Assembly (NCBI GenBank): GCA_964364175.1
Contig: CAYILR010000020.1
Span: 12,203 to 76,202 of the forward strand
Source of the DNA: CAYILR01 sp964364175
GTDB lineage: Bacteria > Bdellovibrionota > UBA1018
Direction: 5' to 3'
Length of the DNA stretch: 64,000 nucleotides
The translations under genes were made by a program, and so were the position numbers. Below, in pieces: positions 27,359-36,045 of the stretch (the first letter of the stretch is position 1; each line of letters opens with the position of its first letter). The notes beneath the pieces were generated by a model. That model was given only the letters and a program-made list of their open reading frames with translations, did no database searches and was not told the origin of the DNA.

Positions 27359-29023
27359 ATGAAAAAATTATGCGTCATTTTGTTGACTGTTTTTGCAGCT
27401 CAAGCTGCAGAAGCGAATGTGAGCCTGAAAAACGGGAATTTTTTCATTGGATACACAGATCTCATTTATTCTGGTGGATTTGAGCCGAAGGTCGAGCGGG
27501 TTTATAATTCCAAGACGGCTCACAATGGGATGTTTGGACATGGATGGGGCAATGAATACGAAGTCTATTTGTCCGTAGGACCTGACGGCAGCGTCACTGT
27601 GCACGAGTACGGTGGAGGTGCAGAAAATAGATTCACTCCAGTCGGATTCAAGGGTGACGATGTAAAAGCAGCGGTGGAAAAAATTGCGGCTGCTGCAAAA
27701 AAAGTGGGTGGAATCGGCAGCAATGATCAGCTGGACGGGTACAAAAAGAGACTTTTGTCGGATGCCAGCTTTAGAAATGAGGAGTGGGAGAAATATCATA
27801 AGCAGGGCAAGTTGGAGGCTAAGACCCTTGCCGACGGCACCCAATTGCAGTCAGTTCAGTTCAACTACCAATACATCACTAAAGTTAAATCAGGCTATGT
27901 GCGCAGCTTTGAGAGCGGGAAATCAGAATTTTTTGATGCCAGAGGGCACTTGAGCAAAATTTCTGATAAAAACAATAACTACATTAATTTGACCTATAGC
28001 CAAGACGGAAAACTTCAAAAGATCGTCGACAATTTCAATCGAAAAATTTTCTTCACATTCAACAACAAAGGAAAAGTGGAGAAAATTCAAGGTGATGATG
28101 GGAAAGAGGCAACCTACAAGTACAACGACGAGGGAGAGCTAGCTTATAGCAAGGACGTGGATGGCAATGTCTACAATCACAAATACTCCAGCGATCATTT
28201 TCACAACATGACAGAGATTGCCTACGCAGATAAAACTGCGTTGCAAATTGCTTATTATGACCGGGATAAATTCCAGAACGTAAAAAGCATCAAAGATCGT
28301 GATGGCAGCATGACCAGCTATGAGTACAGCATGGATAAGTCTGCAGGCCGCACAGCTGTTTCTGTAAAAGTCGTTTCAGCTGACAAGAAATTAATTTCAG
28401 AGAGCCGTTATGAGTATTACACCAAAAGCAAAGGCGATGGCGAGCCCTGGACATACAAAATGATCGCTGTGATCGATGGAGATAAAACTGAAACAGTCTA
28501 TAATGAGTCTGCCGGTCTGCCCGTCTCCATAAAAAAGGGAGATGAGGAAGTTTCATTCGATTACGATGCAAAAGGCCGAGTGACCAAGAAAGTTGCTTCG
28601 AACGAAGTGACAGAGTTGACCTACGATAAAAATGCCGGAAAAGTCAGTCGAGTGGTTCGTTATCCTAAATCGAGCCCCAAGCAATCGGTGTGGTCAGACT
28701 TTCAGTACGACGATAAAGGCAATTTACTGACCGCGAAAAATTCTGCAAGCAAGGCAGTGAGATTATTTTATGATACCAACGGTCGAATCAAGAGCATGGT
28801 GGATCAAGATAAGAAACGAATCGATTTCAAATATAACGAGCACTCGAAGCCTGTGGAAATTATTTACCAATCCTTGGGTTCGATCACTGTGACCTATGGA
28901 AGCAATGGGGATATCAAAAAAGTAGAAAGCTCCGCTGGCAGGAAAATTGCGCTTCAGGTGACGTCTGCATTCCAGAATCTATTGGAAATTATTAAACCGG
29001 CAGGTGTGAATCTGTCATTCTAA
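27359..29023 (+). CDS. YD-repeat (RHS-like) secreted protein
   Basis: A 554-residue protein with signal peptide MKKLCVILLTVFAAQAAEA. The N-terminal part has the RHS-type opening (GNFFIGYTDLIYSGGFEPKVERVYNS, GHGWGNEYEVYL), and residues about 190-540 hold degenerate YD repeats such as FDARGHLSKISDKNNNYINL, YNDEGELAYSKDVDGNVY, YDAKGRVTKKV and YDTNGRIKSMVD. RHS repeats wrap into a beta shell; here there is no recognisable C-terminal toxin domain or DPXG-type core boundary. ATG 27359 is chosen for GAGG nine bases upstream and a normal signal peptide; an ATG at 27344 is possible. It probably travels with, or decorates, the Tad pilus. Confidence 0.78.
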   Translation: MKKLCVILLTVFAAQAAEANVSLKNGNFFIGYTDLIYSGGFEPKVERVYNSKTAHNGMFGHGWGNEYEVYLSVGPDGSVTVHEYGGGAENRFTPVGFKGDDVKAAVEKIAAAAKKVGGIGSNDQLDGYKKRLLSDASFRNEEWEKYHKQGKLEAKTLADGTQLQSVQFNYQYITKVKSGYVRSFESGKSEFFDARGHLSKISDKNNNYINLTYSQDGKLQKIVDNFNRKIFFTFNNKGKVEKIQGDDGKEATYKYNDEGELAYSKDVDGNVYNHKYSSDHFHNMTEIAYADKTALQIAYYDRDKFQNVKSIKDRDGSMTSYEYSMDKSAGRTAVSVKVVSADKKLISESRYEYYTKSKGDGEPWTYKMIAVIDGDKTETVYNESAGLPVSIKKGDEEVSFDYDAKGRVTKKVASNEVTELTYDKNAGKVSRVVRYPKSSPKQSVWSDFQYDDKGNLLTAKNSASKAVRLFYDTNGRIKSMVDQDKKRIDFKYNEHSKPVEIIYQSLGSITVTYGSNGDIKKVESSAGRKIALQVTSAFQNLLEIIKPAGVNLSF

Positions 29024-29053
29024 TGTGAATGTCATTAATCAGGAGGAAAGATC

Positions 29054-29254
29054 ATGAAAAGGAACATAACTATTCTAATTTTAAGTGCGTGGCTGGTGAG
29101 TGCAGGGATTTGCCTCGCAGATGAAACCAGTCCTCGATGTGATGCTCGAGCTGGCAATGCGGGAAACAAACCAGGAACTGTGCCAGCAGGAACTTCGACT
29201 CAAGGCAACCAGGGTTCGACATCAGCCGATAGACCCACTCCGACCCATAGCTGA
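29054..29254 (+). CDS. Small secreted low-complexity protein
   Basis: A 66-residue protein with a strong AGGAGG ribosome site, a signal peptide (about 1-22, ending GICLA) and a mature 44-residue tail rich in Gly, Thr, Ser, Pro, Asn and Gln. The tail has two Cys/basic positions near its start and no recognisable fold. It is the last gene of the Tad-locus direction and probably shares the transcript of the YD-repeat gene. Confidence 0.6.
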   Translation: MKRNITILILSAWLVSAGICLADETSPRCDARAGNAGNKPGTVPAGTSTQGNQGSTSADRPTPTHS

Positions 29255-29272
29255 TCTGCTGGGCCTGGGCCC

Positions 29273-30526
29273 TTAGCTCGCCTCTCGCTTAGTCATTTGC
29301 TCGGTCAGGTTGTTGACCAATCCGGCTGCTTCCTTGACTGCCATAAAGTCCTTCTTGGAAATGGCTCGCATGCAGCCGCGCAGAATTTCCGGATTGAATT
29401 GACGCGGAAACGTCCCAGACTTTTCAAGTGCTTTGAGTGCTTGAACCGCCTCTTCTAAACCGCGCTTTTTACCATCCCAGCGGCCAGAACACATGGAATC
29501 TATCAAATCGGCAACTGCAATCAATTGAGAGAAGTCGTTGATGTCGAAGCTTCTGATTTTTCCAGGATAGCCGCTGCCATCAAATTTTTCGTGATGCTGC
29601 CCAACATAGAGACGAATTTTTTCTGATAGTTCTGGCGCCAACTCCTGAATCATGTCGACAGAAAGCGAAACATGCTTCTCGTATTCTCCAGAGAGCGCTG
29701 GGTTGGATAGCGAGCTCCAAAGCAAGGATGCGTTTTCTTGTTTCATTTGGCCCAGTCCCACATCGTGAAGCAGTCCGGCCGTCGCAAGCTCCCACAAATC
29801 AGTTCTTTGAATGTTTCCGAAAGACATAGCGAATAGAACGGCAAGAGTGCCCACATTGGCTGAGTGTTCCAGGTCTTTGTCCTGGTGTGCGCTTTCCCAG
29901 ATTTGGTCTAAGACGGCCTTAGTTTCTTTTTTTAATTCAGGCGGTGGTGCTACAAAGTGTTTTACAAAATCCCTGGCATCGTCTTTTTTCTGGCTGTCAG
30001 CTTTTTTATCGGCTTCATTTTTACTTTCTGGCCCAAAAGTTTGCTGGAGAACGTCATGTGCTGCTTCCGATATGGCTTTCTTTTTCTGCTCTTCTGTCAA
30101 CTCTTTGGATTCCGCAATTTCAACGCTGGCTACCGCTGCAGGAGGTGCTGAGGGGGTCTCCTTCTCCTCTTCGACAGGGGGAGGAGGTGGCTCTGCTTTT
30201 GTCGAGGCTGCGACGGTTTCTTGGGTACTCACGGGGGGAGGTGCGTTTGTCTTTGCATCGGTCTGTAAAGCGATTTCTGCTGGCCCCTTTTCGCTGAGAT
30301 AAGCCAAGTAGGCCTCTTTTTCAGAGTGATGAATCCAGATTTTTTGGATTCCTCGCTTGGAATAGTCAGCAATAAATTCATCAGTAGGGGAAAAACCTTC
30401 TTTTCTCCAAAGCAGGACATGGTTATTGCTTTCAAAATAGAGATAAATATCGAAAGTGATCGGAACGAAGGGCTTGATATTTCCTAATTCAATACTGAAG
30501 TAGTCGCGAATATCCCTGGATTTCAT
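29273..30526 (-). CDS. HD-GYP domain protein (probable cyclic-di-GMP phosphodiesterase)
   Basis: A 417-residue protein. The HD-GYP domain (about 215-400) has the metal-binding HD at H254-D255 (LLHDVGLGQ), HH in GQHHEKFDGSGYPGK with GYP at 316-318, and AVADLIDSM. This domain degrades cyclic di-GMP. Residues 1-90 form a separate N-terminal domain (IKPFVPITFDIYLYFESNNHVLLWRKEG), and a long Pro/Ala/Glu/Lys-rich linker (about 90-190) joins them. No membrane segment. Its start overlaps the upstream gene (ATGA). Low cyclic di-GMP usually favours motility over adhesion, so a link to the neighbouring pilus locus is plausible but not shown. Confidence 0.87.
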   Translation of the reverse strand: MKSRDIRDYFSIELGNIKPFVPITFDIYLYFESNNHVLLWRKEGFSPTDEFIADYSKRGIQKIWIHHSEKEAYLAYLSEKGPAEIALQTDAKTNAPPPVSTQETVAASTKAEPPPPPVEEEKETPSAPPAAVASVEIAESKELTEEQKKKAISEAAHDVLQQTFGPESKNEADKKADSQKKDDARDFVKHFVAPPPELKKETKAVLDQIWESAHQDKDLEHSANVGTLAVLFAMSFGNIQRTDLWELATAGLLHDVGLGQMKQENASLLWSSLSNPALSGEYEKHVSLSVDMIQELAPELSEKIRLYVGQHHEKFDGSGYPGKIRSFDINDFSQLIAVADLIDSMCSGRWDGKKRGLEEAVQALKALEKSGTFPRQFNPEILRGCMRAISKKDFMAVKEAAGLVNNLTEQMTKREAS

Positions 30527-31587
30527 GTCTTGACACCAACTCCGCCGGATTTCATCTCTTGCACTAATTTTTCGCTGTCCTTGAGCTTTTGTTCCAAGCT
30601 GCGAATTCGCTCATCTAGGGGATTCTTGGATGACAAAGGTTCTCCGACTGCAGTTTCCTTTACCAAAGCCACTGACAAGGGTTCGATCCAGAATGTTTTC
30701 AGCTCATCAGGGTTTTCGAGCGAGGGAGCGTGAGCGCTGAACCCTGCAATCATTTCCACTTGCCGTGTTTCAGGGATGAAATGCACACGAAGCCAATCCG
30801 TCGCTTTTCTCAGAAGATAAGCAGCACTCCATGTGGGAGATAAGTTTGGCCAGAAACAGGACAATGCATCTTTGGGGGAATTCCATCCAGCCATGGTGAA
30901 TACGAATCGAAATACAAGCGAATGAGCATCGCCTGAAATATTCAGAGCTCCCTTGGATTGAGAAGAAAGATTGAAAGACAACAAAGCGATGAGGGCAGAC
31001 TGAATTTGCAATGAGCGGGAATTCCAGGGGGCTTGTTCCAGCAAGACCAAGTCACTCATCAATTTTCCAGCGAAAGTGGGGCTATGGGTTTCAACTTCAG
31101 TGAACCAGATTTTTGATTTTTCATCCAAAATCGGTTCAATTCCCCAACGTAATTTGTCAGATGCCACAGCCAGGGTCATTCGGATGGATTCTTCCCTGGA
31201 TATTTTATAGTAATCCAGAATAATTGCTCGATTCTGCCCCGCCTGCTCGCCTAGCTCGTAAGGCATCACGCGATCTCCAAAATAACCCGCAAAAGTTGGC
31301 CCGCTAGTTCGAGTCAAACCGTAAAAAGCCTCTATTTTGCTCCATGCCAAGTAGCGGTACCAGGGCACCAATACGAGATGAAAAGGTTCTTTCGCTGCCT
31401 CCAGCGACTTCAGAACACCTGCCTCGTCACTATCGGCAGGAAGGTATTGGATATTCGCGTAGGCACCGAGCGAGTAAAATGCGCGGTCAAGAATTTGACC
31501 CCTCTCGCGGGAAAGCCTGGAATCGCTTAAAATAGCTATTCTGGGTTGGCCTGGACTCATCATATCCGGATCGGATTTTTTAAACAA
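30523..31587 (-). CDS. Hypothetical protein co-transcribed with the HD-GYP gene
   Basis: A 354-residue soluble protein. The N-terminal 120 residues (RIAILSDSRLSRERGQILDRAF...FHLVLVPWYRYLAW) look like an alpha/beta fold reminiscent of a receiver-type domain but without the Asp/Lys pattern. The middle is helical and the last 40 residues form a coiled coil (RIRSLEQKLKDSEKLVQEM). No family recognised. It overlaps the HD-GYP gene by four bases and diverges from the histidine kinase gene, so it may tune HD-GYP activity; this is inference. Confidence 0.6.
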   Translation of the reverse strand: MFKKSDPDMMSPGQPRIAILSDSRLSRERGQILDRAFYSLGAYANIQYLPADSDEAGVLKSLEAAKEPFHLVLVPWYRYLAWSKIEAFYGLTRTSGPTFAGYFGDRVMPYELGEQAGQNRAIILDYYKISREESIRMTLAVASDKLRWGIEPILDEKSKIWFTEVETHSPTFAGKLMSDLVLLEQAPWNSRSLQIQSALIALLSFNLSSQSKGALNISGDAHSLVFRFVFTMAGWNSPKDALSCFWPNLSPTWSAAYLLRKATDWLRVHFIPETRQVEMIAGFSAHAPSLENPDELKTFWIEPLSVALVKETAVGEPLSSKNPLDERIRSLEQKLKDSEKLVQEMKSGGVGVKT

Positions 31588-31643
31588 AGTTTAAAATTTA
31601 TAAGCGTGAAACTTCGGATAAAGTTAAGCTATCCTATAATGGA

Positions 31644-33284
31644 ATGGGTGGTTCTTTACGCAGAAAGTTGCAGTTTTTCGGTTTTTCTCTTGTGGCGCTG
31701 TGCCTCCTGGCATCTTCTTTGAGTCTGTACCGGATTGCCGAGGTAGGGCGCTCGTTGCAGTCAGTCAACAGCGTCTCGATTCCCCTGGGCCATCTTTTGA
31801 TGCAGCTCAAGAGTGACGCAGATGTGCTGAAGCGCGAAACTGAACGAAGTTTGGGAAAATCACATTGGGACGATCCTCATTGGAAACCTCGTGCGGTTCC
31901 TGAATGGATTATCAACATCGTTCGCGAAGAGATTTTGAAGTTGGACCACCTGGTCCAATCCAGCTCTGATTTGAGCCAAGAATGGAAGGACTGGAGCCTG
32001 CGTGTCAGCAGCGATTTGGAAAGGCTGCGTACGGACGCGCACCGGATTCATCAACTGATTGAAAAGCGAAATATTCTGGAAGCCTCCCAGCTGCAGCAAA
32101 AATGGCAAGCTGGAATGGAAGATTGGGCGAGACAGCTGAATTGGGGAATTCGCGAGTCGGATCATCTTTCACAAATCAAGTTTGCGCAATCCATGGAAAA
32201 AGTTTTGCAACTTCGCACAGGACTGGAAACGGTTTTGATGATTGTGGTATTGCTTTCGATTCTCATGATTTGGATGGGTGAGAAAACGCTGCGGCCTCTA
32301 GGGCAGCTGACGCAGCTTGCGAGGGAAATTTCACAAAGGGGTCTTCGCCGTCAGGATAAAGCCCTGCTTCCAAAAATTTATACACAGAGACAAGATGAAA
32401 TCGGTCAGCTTGCACAAGAATTTCAAAGAATGGCGACCGCGCTACTAGAAAGAGAAAAAGACCTGGAAATGCAAAAAAGCTGTATTCAGCAGCAGAATAC
32501 ACAGCTCAAGGAAATGGTAGAGCTCCAGCGACGCCTCCGCCATGCGGAAGATCTTGCGGCAATGGGAAGAATGTCAGCTCAAGTAGCGCATGAAGTCCGA
32601 AACCCTTTGCATTCAATCGGCCTTGAGGCTGAACTTGCAGCTGAGTTAGCTCAGAATCACGGGATTCCAGAACTCAGGCAGTCCGCGTTGTCGATCTTAG
32701 CGTCAGTGGATCGGCTGGAGACCATCACTGACAATTATTTAAAGCTATCGCGATTGTCCTCTGGAAATAAAAAACAATTTCCCATCAGTGATTTATTGCA
32801 GTCCGTGTTGGCAACTTATGCACCTGTTTGCGAGGCGCAAGGAGTTAAGGTGAATTGGTCGATCGGTGAGCGTGCGCTTCAGATCGAGGGAGATCAAAGT
32901 CTGCTCGAACAAGTTCTAGGTAATCTATTGAGAAATTCTTTGCAGGCCCTGGAAGGTGCTCATACTTCGAATCCAAAAATTGAATTAAGTGTGGGTGCAA
33001 CCGAGGCGGGGGGTTCGTGGCTTTGCATTCATGATAATGGGCCTGGAATCAGCCAAGAGCAGCAATGCAAACTTTTTATTCCATTTGAAACCACCAAGGC
33101 ACAGGGAACAGGACTGGGGTTATCATTTTCTAAAAAAGTAATGGAAGATCACGGCGGGCGAATTGAATATAGTGGCGATGATGCTGGTCAAACTGCGGGC
33201 GCATCGTTTTTGCTCATTTTTCCGGCTTATTTGAACACGGAGGGACATGTCGATCATGGCATCGAGCATCTTGTTAGTGGATGA
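31644..33284 (+). CDS. HAMP-domain sensor histidine kinase
   Basis: A 546-residue membrane sensor kinase. Two transmembrane helices (about 10-30 and 194-213) flank a 160-residue helical periplasmic sensor; HAMP follows (about 215-275), then coiled coil, the H box with phosphoacceptor H316 (AQVAHEVRNPLHSIGLE), N box (LLRNSLQALEGA), G1 (DNGPGIS) and G2 (GTGLGLSFSKKVMEDHGG). It overlaps the response regulator gene by 38 bases, forming a standard two-component pair. A TATAAT at 31635-31640 lies too close to the ATG to be its promoter unless the message is leaderless. Confidence 0.92.
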   Translation: MGGSLRRKLQFFGFSLVALCLLASSLSLYRIAEVGRSLQSVNSVSIPLGHLLMQLKSDADVLKRETERSLGKSHWDDPHWKPRAVPEWIINIVREEILKLDHLVQSSSDLSQEWKDWSLRVSSDLERLRTDAHRIHQLIEKRNILEASQLQQKWQAGMEDWARQLNWGIRESDHLSQIKFAQSMEKVLQLRTGLETVLMIVVLLSILMIWMGEKTLRPLGQLTQLAREISQRGLRRQDKALLPKIYTQRQDEIGQLAQEFQRMATALLEREKDLEMQKSCIQQQNTQLKEMVELQRRLRHAEDLAAMGRMSAQVAHEVRNPLHSIGLEAELAAELAQNHGIPELRQSALSILASVDRLETITDNYLKLSRLSSGNKKQFPISDLLQSVLATYAPVCEAQGVKVNWSIGERALQIEGDQSLLEQVLGNLLRNSLQALEGAHTSNPKIELSVGATEAGGSWLCIHDNGPGISQEQQCKLFIPFETTKAQGTGLGLSFSKKVMEDHGGRIEYSGDDAGQTAGASFLLIFPAYLNTEGHVDHGIEHLVSG

Positions 33285-34620
33285 TGATTTGCAAGGATTG
33301 GAATCAACTCGAAAAATCCTCGAGCTGGAATCATTTCAAGTGGATGTGGCCAAGGATGGGCAAGAAGCCTTGGAGAAGGTACGCTCAAAAAATGCTGCTG
33401 GCGCGATGTACGATTTGGTGATTACGGATGTCCGCATGCCCAAGATGAGTGGATTGGAGTTTCTTCGTGCTTTGCAGCTATGTGGGCTGGAAGTGCCTGT
33501 TGTCCTGATGACCGCATTTGGCCGAGTGGAAGAGGCTGTTTGGGCCATGAAAATAGGCGCAGTAGATTTTCTTACGAAGCCATTTAAGCGCCACGCTCTT
33601 TTGACGGCGGTCCGAGCAGCACTCCAAAAAGCAAAGCCAAAAGGGAAGGAGCAAAAAGGCCTGAATCCCCCGCTGCAGGCCGATGATTTGGTGGGTGAGT
33701 CTCAGGTGATGGAAAAACTGAAACAGCAAATTTCCCAAGTTGCAGCGACTCCAGCCACGATTTTGTTGACTGGGGAAAGCGGGACAGGAAAAGAAAAAAT
33801 AGCTCGGTTGATTCATCAAAAAAGTTCACGTGCAAAGCAGCCATTTCTTGCAATCAATTGTGCAGCAATGCCCGAGGCTTTGATTGAGTCTGAACTTTTT
33901 GGATTTGAGAAGGGCTCCTTTACGGGAGCCTATGCTGCGCACCGAGGGATGTTTGAAGCGGCGGATGGAGGGACTTTGCTCTTGGACGAAGTGGGGGATA
34001 TGCCTCTTTCGTTGCAAGGAAAACTTCTCCGTGTTTTGCAGGAGAATGAAGTCAGGCGCGTGGGATCTACTCAGTCGATTCGTGTGAATGTCCGCATCAT
34101 CGCAGCAACCCATCAGGATTTGAGACAGCGTGTTGCGGAAGGAAAATTCAGGCAAGATTTGCTGTATCGTCTAGAGGTGATTGCCTTGCGAGCGCCTGCT
34201 CTCCGGGAAAGAGTTCAAGACATTCCGTTGCTCTCTGGCTTTTTTCTGAGCCGATCTTCTAAACAGCACGACAAGAAAATATCCGTCATCACTCCTGAAG
34301 TGCTGCGGATTTTCAGCGAGCATTCTTGGCCCGGAAACGTTCGAGAACTCTCCAATGTAATCGAACGTGCAGTGATTTTAGCTGAAGGCCTGGAAATCCA
34401 TCCGCAAGATCTGCCCGCATACCTTCGTGATTCAGCCATGGTATCCTCCACGGAATCATGGATAGAGTCGATTCAAATCCCAGTGGGTACGTCACTGAAG
34501 CAAGTCGAAGACCTGATGATTAAAAAGACGCTCGAAGCGACTGAAGGTGACAAGAACCTGGCCGCAAAACTGCTGGGGCTGACTTCCAGAACGATTTACC
34601 GAAAATTAGAGAGAACCTGA
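33247..34620 (+). CDS. NtrC-family sigma-54 response regulator
   Basis: A 457-residue regulator: receiver domain (about 7-122) with acidic pocket D12-D14, phosphoacceptor D61 (ITDVRMPKMSG) and FLTKPF; AAA+ domain with Walker A GESGTGKE at 176-183 and the sigma-54 loop GSFTGA at 223-228; and a short Fis-type helix-turn-helix at the C terminus (DKNLAAKLLGLTSRTIYRKL). Partner of the overlapping histidine kinase. ATG 33247 and ATG 33256 are both possible: GGAGGG is two bases from the first and 11 from the second. It should activate sigma-54 promoters; targets unknown. Confidence 0.92.
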   Translation: MSIMASSILLVDDDLQGLESTRKILELESFQVDVAKDGQEALEKVRSKNAAGAMYDLVITDVRMPKMSGLEFLRALQLCGLEVPVVLMTAFGRVEEAVWAMKIGAVDFLTKPFKRHALLTAVRAALQKAKPKGKEQKGLNPPLQADDLVGESQVMEKLKQQISQVAATPATILLTGESGTGKEKIARLIHQKSSRAKQPFLAINCAAMPEALIESELFGFEKGSFTGAYAAHRGMFEAADGGTLLLDEVGDMPLSLQGKLLRVLQENEVRRVGSTQSIRVNVRIIAATHQDLRQRVAEGKFRQDLLYRLEVIALRAPALRERVQDIPLLSGFFLSRSSKQHDKKISVITPEVLRIFSEHSWPGNVRELSNVIERAVILAEGLEIHPQDLPAYLRDSAMVSSTESWIESIQIPVGTSLKQVEDLMIKKTLEATEGDKNLAAKLLGLTSRTIYRKLERT

Positions 34621-35232
34621 TGTGGAGCTGATGAGGAATTCAAAGTTTGGATGATTCCACTTGAGTTCGAGCGCTTTGTTTTGTGACGCAAATCGGCTGC
34701 AAAAACCAAAAATCCACCAGGTGAACAACTCGCATAAAACAGGTCGTTGAACGAGATCGGGTTGAATCCATTCTGCCGAAATCAGCTCTGGTCTGAGACA
34801 GCGGTGAATAAAAGGTGATTTTTTTGCATGAATCCACACAGGTGTGCCTCGCAGTGCAAAAAAAACCTCCTGCAGCTCCAGTTTGGAATCCCAATCGGCG
34901 TGTGACCATTTTTCCACGGCGTAGCGGCTACCGGCCCCTTTCATGAGATCATTTGCTAGTCGCAGTATTTCGGGAGATTTCTTCAGACCCTCTGCAAGAG
35001 TGGAGAGGCACTCAAATATTTTTACTTCCGATTGAGATAAAAAGGATTCAGCTGAATCTGCTCCCAGCAGATTGTCTCGATTTTTTTTATTGGTTTTTTC
35101 ATTCCAAATCGGAAGCGCGTTTTTCGCGGATGAATCCACGAGCTCAAAGCAATCATTTGCAAGAAGTTGCAGCTCGATCAGGGCTGAGTGCCAATGATCC
35201 TGCTGAAAAGATAGCTCTCTCTGAAACCACAC
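34606..35232 (-). CDS. Hypothetical protein
   Basis: A 208-residue soluble protein rich in Trp and Leu with no recognised domain. The frame could begin at a TTG at 35268, but that codon lies in the arm of a G-rich hairpin with no ribosome site, so the GTG at 35232 is preferred; both starts are weak. Its last 15 bases overlap the end of the convergent response regulator gene. No further clue to function. Confidence 0.5.
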   Translation of the reverse strand: MWFQRELSFQQDHWHSALIELQLLANDCFELVDSSAKNALPIWNEKTNKKNRDNLLGADSAESFLSQSEVKIFECLSTLAEGLKKSPEILRLANDLMKGAGSRYAVEKWSHADWDSKLELQEVFFALRGTPVWIHAKKSPFIHRCLRPELISAEWIQPDLVQRPVLCELFTWWIFGFCSRFASQNKALELKWNHPNFEFLISSTSGSL

Positions 35233-35258
35233 GCTCTCTATGCTGACATGAAGGGAGA

Positions 35259-35307
35259 ACTCCGGCAAGAGGGGGGATGGGGGGGGGGAGGGATATCTTG
35301 CCGGAGT
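35259..35307. repeat. Hairpin with G-tract loop
   Basis: A perfect 12-bp inverted repeat (ACTCCGGCAAGA at 35259-35270, TCTTGCCGGAGT at 35296-35307) encloses a loop holding G6, G10 and G3 runs on the plus strand. There is no T-run after either arm, so it is not a standard terminator. The G runs could form a quadruplex. Confidence 0.75.
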
Positions 35308-35334
35308 ATTCTGGTGACAACTGTTATTTCACTG

Positions 35335-35955
35335 CTACTTCTTCACAGTGAAGGTGATGTTGTCTAAATTTCTTCCGCAGAAGAGAGCATTGCTGCCCGT
35401 CATTCCGCAGGACACAAATCGCATGCTAACTTGGTCGATCATGTAAGGGTAAACCAACTCGAAGGTCACCATATCGGTGCTCGAGATTGGATTGCTTTTG
35501 AAAACGGCAGTTCTGAATGCCAAACCTTCTGCATTAGCAACTGTGTAAAAAGGATAGCTGAAAGTGACGCCAAAATCCGGCGAAGAGAACGCGACTTTGA
35601 GACAATTTTTCTCGTCCACAGTGACATTGACGTTTGCATCGTGCGAGGTGCTGTTTCCATATATTGGATCAGCAATGGTCATCGTCCGATTGGTGAAGTT
35701 GTGTACGTAGGCTTTCATGTCTGGTGAGCACGCTTCACTGGAGTTCTGCGGAGTACTTCCAGGTTTACTGCCTGTGGGCGGTCCAAAAGTGTTGGGGGGT
35801 TGAAGGGCTGGATTTCCAGGGTTTGTGGGTGGGGCTGCTGGAGTCAGGTTGGTGTTGGTTGGTGTGCTTTCAGCGCTTCCGCAACCGACTGCCGACAGGG
35901 ACAACAACGCTGCTCCCAATGCTACCAATATAATTTTTTTGCTTCGCATTTTCAT
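35335..35955 (-). CDS. Lipoprotein of unknown function
   Basis: A 206-residue lipoprotein: signal peptide with lipobox SAVGC (Cys about residue 25), a Pro/Thr/Asn-rich linker (about 30-72), then a compact beta-rich domain with four Cys residues (SEACSPDMKAY, EKNCLKVAF, RFVSCGMTG, ALFCGRNLD), probably two disulfides. Start ATG 35955 has AGAGAG upstream. The linker and fold suggest an outer-membrane-anchored surface or periplasmic protein. Confidence 0.72.
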   Translation of the reverse strand: MKMRSKKIILVALGAALLSLSAVGCGSAESTPTNTNLTPAAPPTNPGNPALQPPNTFGPPTGSKPGSTPQNSSEACSPDMKAYVHNFTNRTMTIADPIYGNSTSHDANVNVTVDEKNCLKVAFSSPDFGVTFSYPFYTVANAEGLAFRTAVFKSNPISSTDMVTFELVYPYMIDQVSMRFVSCGMTGSNALFCGRNLDNITFTVKK

Positions 35956-36045
35956 AAATCTCTCTCACTCTACTCACGGAGAGGTATTGCACAAGGAGTG
36001 CCAATTCGGACACACTGTAAAACCCTTATTACATCTAAAATGTGT

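Noticed and set aside
29255..29274. GC-rich palindrome GGGCCTGGGCCC between convergent genes
   Set aside because: Loop too short and no T-run on either strand; may still slow polymerase, but unsupported.
31635..31640. TATAAT as promoter of the histidine kinase gene
   Set aside because: Transcription would begin at or after the ATG at 31644 and no good -35 is seen; kept only as a remark.
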